Of a stretch of 64,000 nt of DNA, positions 57,563 through 64,000 are shown piece by piece (positions within the stretch are counted from its first letter, which is position 1; each line of letters starts with the position of its first letter). The stretch covers positions 5,995 through 69,994 of the forward strand of contig NZ_WJFC01000051.1 of assembly GCF_009725235.1 (NCBI RefSeq), written 5' to 3'. The translations under genes were made by a program, and so were the position numbers. The DNA comes from Scytonema sp. UIC 10036. Lineage in GTDB: Bacteria > Cyanobacteriota > Cyanobacteriia > Cyanobacteriales > Nostocaceae. Under the pieces are notes generated by a model. That model had not been told where the DNA came from and searched no databases. It saw nothing but the letters and a program-made list of their open reading frames with translations.

Positions 57563-59797
57563 ATGTCTCATCCCCTCTACGTTGCTTTTATTTGGCATCA
57601 ACACCAGCCGCTGTATAAATCTCCTGATAGTGGCGTTTCGGGATCTAACTCCCAACAATATCGTTTGCCTTGGGTGCGTTTGCACGGTACTAAGGACTAC
57701 TTGGATTTGATTTTGATTTTGGAACGCTATCCCAAGTTACACCAAACGGTGAATTTGGTTCCATCTCTGATATTGCAACTAGAAGATTACATTGCTGGGA
57801 CTGCTTTTGACCCCTATTTGGAAGTGAGTTTGACACCCGTTGAACAACTCACTGACACGCAACGAGAATTTATTATACAACACTTTTTTGATGCCAATCA
57901 CCACAATTTGATCGATCCACATCCTCGCTATGCTGAGTTATACAATCTTAGACAGCACAAAGGACAGGCTTGGTGCTTTTCTAATTGGGGATTGCAGGAT
58001 TACAGCGATTTGTTAGCTTGGCACAATTTGGCATGGATCGATCCTTTGTTTTGGGACGATCCGGAGATTGCAGCTTGGTTAAAGCAAGGTAAGAATTTTA
58101 CTCTTGGCGATCGCCAGCGGATTTACTCCAAGCAGAGAGAAATACTCAAGAGAATTGTCCCTACTCACCGGAAGATGCAGGAGACGGGGCAGTTGGAAGT
58201 CACAACCTCGCCCTATACCCATCCTATCTTGCCCTTGCTAGCTGATACCAACTCCGGGCGCGTAGCAGTGCCTAACATGACCTTACCAAAATATCGGTTT
58301 CAGTGGGCGGAAGATATTCCCCGGCATTTGCGAAAAGCCTGGGATTTATACGCAGACAGATTTGGACAAACACCACGTGGTTTGTGGCCTTCAGAACAGT
58401 CAGTTAGCCCGGAAATATTACCGTATATTATTAATCAAGGTTTTAAGTGGATTTGCTCAGATGAAGCGGTTTTGGGATGGACGCTAAAACACTTTTTCCA
58501 TCGCGATGGAGCAGGTAACATCAAAGAACCAGAATTGCTGTACCAACCATATCGCTTGCAAACTCCTGTAGGGGATTTAGCGATCGTGTTTCGCGATCAT
58601 AGATTATCAGATTTAATTGGCTTTACCTATGGTGCCATGTCTCCCAAACGAGCAGCCGCAGATTTGGTAGGGCATTTACAAGCCATTGCGCGGATGCAAA
58701 GAGAAAAACAACCGGAACAACCTTGGTTAGTTACCATTGCTTTAGATGGTGAAAATTGTTGGGAATTTTATCCAGAAGATGGCAAACCTTTCTTAGAAGC
58801 TCTGTACCAGAGTTTTACAGACGAACCACACTTAGAACTTGTTACTGTTTCAGAATTTATCGAAAAGTTTCCCCCAAGAGCAACTATTCCAGGAGAAAAA
58901 TTGCACAGTGGTTCTTGGGTAGATGGTAGCTTTACAACTTGGATTGGCGATCCTGCGAAAAACCGTGCTTGGGATTACTTAACACAAGCCAGGATAACCT
59001 TAGCTAGTCACCCAGAAGCAACAGAAGAAAACAATCCCGAAGCATGGTCCGCTTTGTATGCAGCAGAAGGTTCTGATTGGTTTTGGTGGTTTGGTGTAGG
59101 GCATTCCTCAAATCACGATGCTATCTTCGATCGCTTGTTTCGAGAGCATTTGTATGGCATATACAAAGCTTTAAATGAACCCATACCCTCTTATCTGCGC
59201 CAACCAGTAGAAATTCATGAAGCAGTATCAGATCGCCGCCCGGAAAGTTTTATCCATCCCGTTATTGACGGTAAAGGTGACGAGCAAGACTGGGACAAAG
59301 CCGGACGTATCGAAATAGGCGGAGCGCGGGGTACGATGCACAGTAGCAGCCCCCTTCAGCGACTTTGGTATGGAGTGGATCACCTCAATTTTTATTTACG
59401 GGTAGACTTTAAAACAGGTGTGAAACCAGGGCAAGATTTGCCACCAGAATTGAATTTACTGTGGTTTTATCCAGATCAACCCATGAATAACAGCCCTATT
59501 CCCCTAGCAGAAGTTCCCGATATTGCACCAGTGAACTACCTGTTCCACCACCACTTAGGGATTGATATGCTCACGCAATCAACTTATTTTCGAGAAGCAG
59601 GAGAACATTATCAATGGCATCCCCGCTTCAGTCGAGCGCAAGTTGCTTTAAACAATTGTTTAGAGATAGCAGTTCCTTGGGCAGATTTGCAAATTCCGCC
59701 AGATTATACTTTGCGCCTAGTTTTAGTTCTTGCAGATGAAGGGCGTTACTGCACCTACTTTCCAGAGAATGCTTTGATTCCTATTGAGGTGCCTTAG
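57563..59797 (+). CDS. Glycoside hydrolase family 57
   Basis: 744 residues. The GH57 barrel has IWHQHQPLY (motif 1), WPSEQSVSPE with the nucleophile Glu278, and LDGENCWEFYP with the acid Asp395; motif 5 region WFWWFGVGHSSNHDAIFD. The C-terminal region of about 200 residues is a beta-sandwich. GH57 enzymes are alpha-amylases, amylopullulanases, 4-alpha-glucanotransferases or branching enzymes; this longer form matches cyanobacterial proteins often called amylopullulanases. Acts on glycogen. Confidence 0.92.
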   Translation: MSHPLYVAFIWHQHQPLYKSPDSGVSGSNSQQYRLPWVRLHGTKDYLDLILILERYPKLHQTVNLVPSLILQLEDYIAGTAFDPYLEVSLTPVEQLTDTQREFIIQHFFDANHHNLIDPHPRYAELYNLRQHKGQAWCFSNWGLQDYSDLLAWHNLAWIDPLFWDDPEIAAWLKQGKNFTLGDRQRIYSKQREILKRIVPTHRKMQETGQLEVTTSPYTHPILPLLADTNSGRVAVPNMTLPKYRFQWAEDIPRHLRKAWDLYADRFGQTPRGLWPSEQSVSPEILPYIINQGFKWICSDEAVLGWTLKHFFHRDGAGNIKEPELLYQPYRLQTPVGDLAIVFRDHRLSDLIGFTYGAMSPKRAAADLVGHLQAIARMQREKQPEQPWLVTIALDGENCWEFYPEDGKPFLEALYQSFTDEPHLELVTVSEFIEKFPPRATIPGEKLHSGSWVDGSFTTWIGDPAKNRAWDYLTQARITLASHPEATEENNPEAWSALYAAEGSDWFWWFGVGHSSNHDAIFDRLFREHLYGIYKALNEPIPSYLRQPVEIHEAVSDRRPESFIHPVIDGKGDEQDWDKAGRIEIGGARGTMHSSSPLQRLWYGVDHLNFYLRVDFKTGVKPGQDLPPELNLLWFYPDQPMNNSPIPLAEVPDIAPVNYLFHHHLGIDMLTQSTYFREAGEHYQWHPRFSRAQVALNNCLEIAVPWADLQIPPDYTLRLVLVLADEGRYCTYFPENALIPIEVP

Positions 59798-59859
59798 AAA
59801 TTACCAACCATCATTCCCCCATTTCTCGTTCCCTGTACCCCCTATTCCTCGTTTCCTCG

Positions 59860-59880
59860 TTCCCAGGCTCTGCCTGGGAA
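59860..59880. repeat. TTCCCAGGC palindrome, copy 2
   Basis: TTCCCAGGC / GCCTGGGAA with 3-base loop after the GH57 stop; the dispersed partner of 52606-52626. Could stop transcription, but lacks a T-run. Confidence 0.55.
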
Positions 59881-60065
59881 TGCCTTCCAAGGGAGGCTCC
59901 GCCTTCCTTATTCAGTTAATTGAGCTTGAATCCCTCCTTCCGCACCCTAACTGTCACAAACGGTAATTACTGAGTGAAATCTCCACAAAAAGAATAAAAA
60001 TATACTGTTTTTCTTATAAAAACAGGTCAGAAAGTGTTAAAACTGAGATGTCAGTGACGGTTGCC

Positions 60066-60344
60066 CTACTCTGGATATTTTCTAGAGCCATGTAAAATTC
60101 GCAAGATTTCTACTCTTTCTCCCTTGACTCGGTATACAACAAAATAAGGAGTGCTGCCAATAACTAGCTCCCTTGTTCCTGCAACACGACCAACCTTTCC
60201 CATGATAGGAAAAGAGGCTAGTTGATTCACTGCTGCCTGAATTTTCATAATGGTTTTGACTGCTGCGTCAAGATTGTCAACAGAAATGTATTGATACGCC
60301 TGCTCTAAATTTAGCAGTGCTTTCTTAAGCCATCTAACTTGCAT
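60066..60344 (-). CDS. ParE/RelE-type toxin
   Basis: 92 residues: WLKKALLNLEQAYQYISVDN, MKIQAAVNQLASFPIMGKVG, TRELVIGSTPYFVVYRVKG, VEILRILHGSRKYP. The final HGSR matches the ParE family of gyrase-targeting or mRNA-cleaving toxins. Overlaps its antitoxin by 11 bases. Confidence 0.9.
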   Translation of the reverse strand: MQVRWLKKALLNLEQAYQYISVDNLDAAVKTIMKIQAAVNQLASFPIMGKVGRVAGTRELVIGSTPYFVVYRVKGERVEILRILHGSRKYPE

Positions 60345-60576
60345 CAGTTAACCTTGCAAACACTGCTTGTACTTCCTCCTCACTAGCAAAATCTCCTGCA
60401 TCTGCTTCTGCAATACCTTTGTGAATTTCTTCTATTTGCCAATGGTGAATCTCCAGATACAAGTTAATTGCTTCGTTAATCACATAGCTTCTATCTCGAT
60501 CCATGCCTGCAGCGATCGCATCTAGCGTGACTCTTTTATTGCTATCAAGGCGAAATGTAACATTCTCTTTGCTCAT
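60334..60576 (-). CDS. ParD/CopG-type antitoxin
   Basis: 80 residues. N-terminal ribbon-helix-helix (ENVTFRLDSNKRVTLDAIAA, RDRSYVINEAINLYL) with an acidic C-terminal tail that binds the toxin. First gene of the operon; a 40-bp palindrome lies upstream. Confidence 0.88.
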   Translation of the reverse strand: MSKENVTFRLDSNKRVTLDAIAAGMDRDRSYVINEAINLYLEIHHWQIEEIHKGIAEADAGDFASEEEVQAVFARLTDAS

Positions 60577-60620
60577 AGCTATTTGTTTGTTCTCAAAATA
60601 ACACTCATAACATTATTATG

Positions 60621-60660
60621 CAATACAATACATTGCAACGCAATGCAATGCATTGTATTG
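60621..60660. promoter_or_regulatory. 40-bp palindromic operator of parDE
   Basis: CAATACAATACATTGCAACG paired with CAATGCAATGCATTGTATTG, 17 of 20 positions matching, centred 45-84 bases upstream of the antitoxin ATG. It also contains TGCAA/TTGCA sub-repeats for cooperative ribbon-helix-helix binding. Confidence 0.75.
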
Positions 60661-60761
60661 GAAAAGAAGCGCTTACCCTCTGTTGTCGATAACTTGTTCA
60701 TGTAGTCGTGTATAACAATTGGCAGTAAGCTGTTTATTTATGGCGTTTTTCACGAGCTACT

Positions 60762-61997
60762 ATGGCAACCATTAACGATAACTACCTCAAGTTAAAAGCA
60801 GGTTACTTGTTCCCTGAAATTGCACGACGGGTTAATGCCTTTGCAGAAGCCAATCCTGATGCCAAGGTGATTCGATTGGGCATTGGTGATGTGACGGAAC
60901 CTTTGCCCGAAGCTTGTCGTACAGCTATGATTAAAGCTGTGGAAGAAATGGGCGATCGCTCTACCTTTAGAGGTTACGGACCAGAGCAAGGCTATGCTTG
61001 GTTGCGGGAGAAAATTGCGGCTAAGGATTTCCAAGCACGGGGATGCGAGGTTGATGCTGGTGAAATTTTTATCTCCGATGGTTCTAAGTGCGATAACGGC
61101 AACATTCTCGATATCTTGGGCAATGACAACGTTATTGCAGTGACTGACCCCGTGTATCCTGTATATGTAGATACTAATGTCATGGCAGGGCATACTGGTC
61201 CAGCCAACGATAAGGGTGAGTTTGAAGGCTTAGTTTATTTACCAATTACTGCTGAAAACAATTTCACTGCAGAAATTCCCTCCCAAAAAGTTGATTTAAT
61301 TTACCTTTGCTTCCCCAACAACCCCACAGGAGCAACTGCTACTAAAGAACATCTTCAGGCATGGGTGGACTATGCTAAAGCACATGGATCTATCATTTTC
61401 TTTGATGCAGCATACGAAGCCTTCATTACAGATCCAGAAATTCCCCACTCCATTTATGAGATTGAAGGAGCAAGAGACTGTGCGATCGAATTTCGCTCCT
61501 TCTCCAAAAATGCAGGCTTCACCGGAACGCGTTGTGCGCTAACTGTTGTACCAAAAACACTCAAGGCAAAAGCCAGCGATGGTTCCGATGTAGAACTGTG
61601 GAAGTTGTGGAATCGCCGCCAATCCACCAAGTTTAATGGAGTTTCTTACATAGTACAACGTGGAGCCGAAGCAGTTTACTCAGAGGAAGGACAGGCGCAA
61701 ACAAAGCAGCTCATCAGTTTTTACATGGAGAATGCCAGAATTATTCGCGAGAAACTGACAGCTGGTGGGTTAGCAGTTTACGGTGGCGTGAATGCGCCCT
61801 ACGTTTGGGTGAAAACCCCCAATGGTTTATCCAGTTGGGACTTCTTTGATAAATTGCTGCACACCTGTAACGTTGTAGGCACACCTGGTTCTGGTTTTGG
61901 TGCAGCGGGCGAAGGTTACTTCCGCATTTCCGCTTTCAACAGTCGGGAGAACGTTGAGGAAGCAATGAAGCGAATTACTGAGAAGTTTAAGGTGTAG
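60762..61997 (+). CDS. dapL: LL-diaminopimelate aminotransferase
   Basis: 411 residues, normal length. Class I PLP aminotransferase with [31 protein letters not shown] and PLP-lysine Lys249 in [13 protein letters not shown]. Converts tetrahydrodipicolinate to LL-DAP in lysine and peptidoglycan synthesis (the DapL pathway used by cyanobacteria and plants). Divergent from parDE. Confidence 0.97.
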   Translation: MATINDNYLKLKAGYLFPEIARRVNAFAEANPDAKVIRLGIGDVTEPLPEACRTAMIKAVEEMGDRSTFRGYGPEQGYAWLREKIAAKDFQARGCEVDAGEIFISDGSKCDNGNILDILGNDNVIAVTDPVYPVYVDTNVMAGHTGPANDKGEFEGLVYLPITAENNFTAEIPSQKVDLIYLCFPNNPTGATATKEHLQAWVDYAKAHGSIIFFDAAYEAFITDPEIPHSIYEIEGARDCAIEFRSFSKNAGFTGTRCALTVVPKTLKAKASDGSDVELWKLWNRRQSTKFNGVSYIVQRGAEAVYSEEGQAQTKQLISFYMENARIIREKLTAGGLAVYGGVNAPYVWVKTPNGLSSWDFFDKLLHTCNVVGTPGSGFGAAGEGYFRISAFNSRENVEEAMKRITEKFKV

Positions 61998-62229
61998 GGA
62001 TGACCGTTATTCAGTATTAACTCTGATGATTAAATTGTGTTACCTACTATAGGCTCAATCTACAGCTTCTAAAGATTTTGGTGGGCAATGCCCACCTTAG
62101 TTTTGCTATTTTATAAAGGTAAGGTAATTGATTGGCAAGAAAACATAACTATTGTCAAGAAAAGTTTTTATACGTAATTTGGAAATTAGTAATTCCTCAA
62201 TATTGATTTTTTTAAAGGATAAAAAGTAT

Positions 62230-63921
62230 ATGAAAGCTTCTGAAACAAGCCTGCGTAATCTTATAGAGGGTGGTAAACAATTTAAAATTCCTCTTTATCA
62301 AAGACCTTATTCATGGGATTCCCAGAATTGGGAAACACTTTGGGATGATTTAATTAGTTTATATAATGAAGAGACAGAAGTGAACCATTTCTTGGGCCCC
62401 ATAGTAACGCTTGCCGTTCCTGGTACGCCCGATGGAATATCTCCATATATTGTTATTGATGGACAACAAAGGCTAACAACTCTTTCTCTGATACTAATAG
62501 CTCTAAGAGATTATCTTAAAAAAGAAGAATCTAAATTAGCTGAAGAATTACAAGAATGCTATTTAATTAATAAATTCAAAGAAGGGGATGCTCTTTATAA
62601 AGTTGTCCCCACACAGGCAGATCGTGAATTTTATAAACAACTTGTTCAACAAAAGCCGATAGATAAGCGGGGTCGAATCTATGAGGCTTATAAGTTTTTT
62701 AGTAAAAAATTGGAGAAAGGAGAACAAGGTGAACAAGAAGGTACGTCTTTTGATGTTGCAAAATTAAAAAAAATTATTTTAGAACAACTAACCCTTGTTA
62801 GTATTACCTTAAATGATGATGATAATGACAATCCATATCTTATTTTTGAAAGTTTAAATTACAAGGGTGCGCCATTAACTCAAGCAGACTTAATCCGTAA
62901 TTATTTCTTCTTAAAGTTGCCTGAAGAGAAACATGACGAAATCTACTATCAATATTGGCTACCCTTGCAAGAAAAGTTTCAAGCAGTAGCTGGAGATAAG
63001 TACCTTGATGAAATGACTTTAGCCTGTTGGCAATATTTGCGTAAGGATGGTAACTCTGTTAAGCGAAGCCAAATATATCAGAACTTTAAACAAGTCTTTG
63101 AAAAAAAGAAGCTACAACCTTTAAATGAGCTTCAGACCCTTATTAAATTTTCAACATATTACACACATATTCACTTTTACAAAACAGAGAATGAACCTAG
63201 ATTGGCAAGATGGTTTAAACGATTTAAGCGGTTAGATTTTACGATCTGCTATCCTTTGCTCATTAACCTCTATCATGATTACATAAATAAAAATATTTCT
63301 TTATCAGCATTTGAACAGGCATTACGCTACATAGAATCATACTATGTACGTCGATTACTATGTGGTATGCCATCTAATGCATTAGACAAAGTTTTTATCG
63401 CCTTGTATCGTCAAATACATGAGCAGTGGTCAGGAGAATTGGTAGGTACTCTACGTCAGATATTACTGAGTTTGCAACGAACTCAAGTTTGGCCTGATAA
63501 TAGTTCATTGAAAAGAAGTATTATTGAAGAACGATTGTATACTGATAGACGGAACGATCGAGTGAAGTTAATTTTAGAAAGTCTTGCTGAACATTTATCC
63601 AAAGAACAAGTTAACCCTGAAAATCTCACTGTAGAACATATCATGCCACAAACATTGACTGATGAATGGAAGGCTATGTTAGGCGCGAATGCAGAGCAGT
63701 TACATGAGCGATGCCTTCATACTTTGGGAAACTTAACTCTTACTGCTTATAATTCTGAGTTATCCAATAAACCTTTTGCTGAAAAATTGGATTATCTAAG
63801 TGATAAGAGTAGTTTTGTTTTAAATCATTATTTTAGGAAAGTAAACGCTTGGAACGCATCTGAAATTCAACGTCGTGCTGAGGAGCTAGCTGAAATAGCT
63901 ATTCACGTTTGGCCCAGGTAG
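62230..63921 (+). CDS. DUF262/DUF1524 protein (GmrSD-like)
   Basis: 563 residues from ATG 62230, with AAAGGA upstream; a start at 62152 is less likely. N-terminal DUF262 (ParB-like) with IPLYQRPYSW and the DGQQR motif (VIDGQQRLTTLSLI); C-terminal DUF1524 HNH nuclease with LTVEHIMPQTL, HTLGNLTLTAYNSELSN. This is the GmrSD type IV restriction fold, fused in one chain. It may cut modified DNA of phages. No other defence gene is in view, but the window ends 80 bases later. Confidence 0.9.
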   Translation: MKASETSLRNLIEGGKQFKIPLYQRPYSWDSQNWETLWDDLISLYNEETEVNHFLGPIVTLAVPGTPDGISPYIVIDGQQRLTTLSLILIALRDYLKKEESKLAEELQECYLINKFKEGDALYKVVPTQADREFYKQLVQQKPIDKRGRIYEAYKFFSKKLEKGEQGEQEGTSFDVAKLKKIILEQLTLVSITLNDDDNDNPYLIFESLNYKGAPLTQADLIRNYFFLKLPEEKHDEIYYQYWLPLQEKFQAVAGDKYLDEMTLACWQYLRKDGNSVKRSQIYQNFKQVFEKKKLQPLNELQTLIKFSTYYTHIHFYKTENEPRLARWFKRFKRLDFTICYPLLINLYHDYINKNISLSAFEQALRYIESYYVRRLLCGMPSNALDKVFIALYRQIHEQWSGELVGTLRQILLSLQRTQVWPDNSSLKRSIIEERLYTDRRNDRVKLILESLAEHLSKEQVNPENLTVEHIMPQTLTDEWKAMLGANAEQLHERCLHTLGNLTLTAYNSELSNKPFAEKLDYLSDKSSFVLNHYFRKVNAWNASEIQRRAEELAEIAIHVWPR

Positions 63922-64000
63922 CTTGATGGTAGAAGCAAAATTAAGTTGGTAGTAAACCAGGATTGTTAATTTGCTCGTCAAGCTGAGGTATTTCGAGAGC

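Overview
The window is chromosomal DNA from a filamentous, probably heterocyst-forming cyanobacterium (Nostocales-like). Evidence seen directly: many GCGATCGC-type (HIP1) octamers, heptanucleotide short tandem repeats, Ycf34, a GUN4-tailed Ser/Thr kinase, a giant kinase/ATPase/histidine-kinase of the HstK type, LL-diaminopimelate aminotransferase, and many cyanobacteria-typical pseudogene remnants. I cannot name the species. No tRNA, rRNA or CRISPR array was seen.

Layout. 0-4 kb: a partial flavin amine oxidase, then a decayed strip (CHAT and AAA/TOPRIM remnants joined end to end, a GNAT gene cut by a transposase fragment). 4-12.4 kb: the HstK-like sensor kinase and a catalase-peroxidase. 12.5-17 kb: gene remnants (DUF4058, luciferase-like monooxygenase, PepSY, TonB-dependent receptor), an orphan GG-leader peptide, and a TetR-controlled oxidoreductase locus. 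17-22.7 kb: a heme-binding Tll0287-type sensor convergent with a Ser/Thr kinase, a PIN toxin-antitoxin pair, the CCA-adding enzyme and Ycf34.

22.8-32.1 kb is the most interesting part. Two copies of a ~260-bp non-coding element, in opposite orientation, bracket an asparagine synthetase, a divergently transcribed GG-leader peptide and a compact RiPP-type operon. In the operon a PatA-like subtilisin carries a PatG-type C-terminal domain. Next comes a SAM methyltransferase fused to a second copy of that domain, followed by two very small proteins in the positions PatB and PatC occupy in cyanobactin clusters. No cyclodehydratase (PatD), PatG macrocyclase or prenyltransferase is present, so this looks like a reduced or remodelled cyanobactin-like pathway in which methylation replaces heterocyclisation.

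32-52 kb: accessory genes (TonB-like protein, PEP-CTERM-like phosphodiester glycosidase, PhoD phosphatase, thioredoxin, GUN4 kinase, aldo/keto reductase, possible nuclease/immunity pair, SF2 helicase, TerB-like protein, alpha/beta hydrolase) with MITEs, dispersed repeats and further remnants (haemagglutinin, AMP-ligase joined to a thioester reductase). 52-64 kb: more conserved genes (LepA, a sensor histidine kinase, Nfu, GH57, DapL) plus a ParDE module with a 40-bp palindromic operator and a DUF262/DUF1524 defence-type protein at the right edge.
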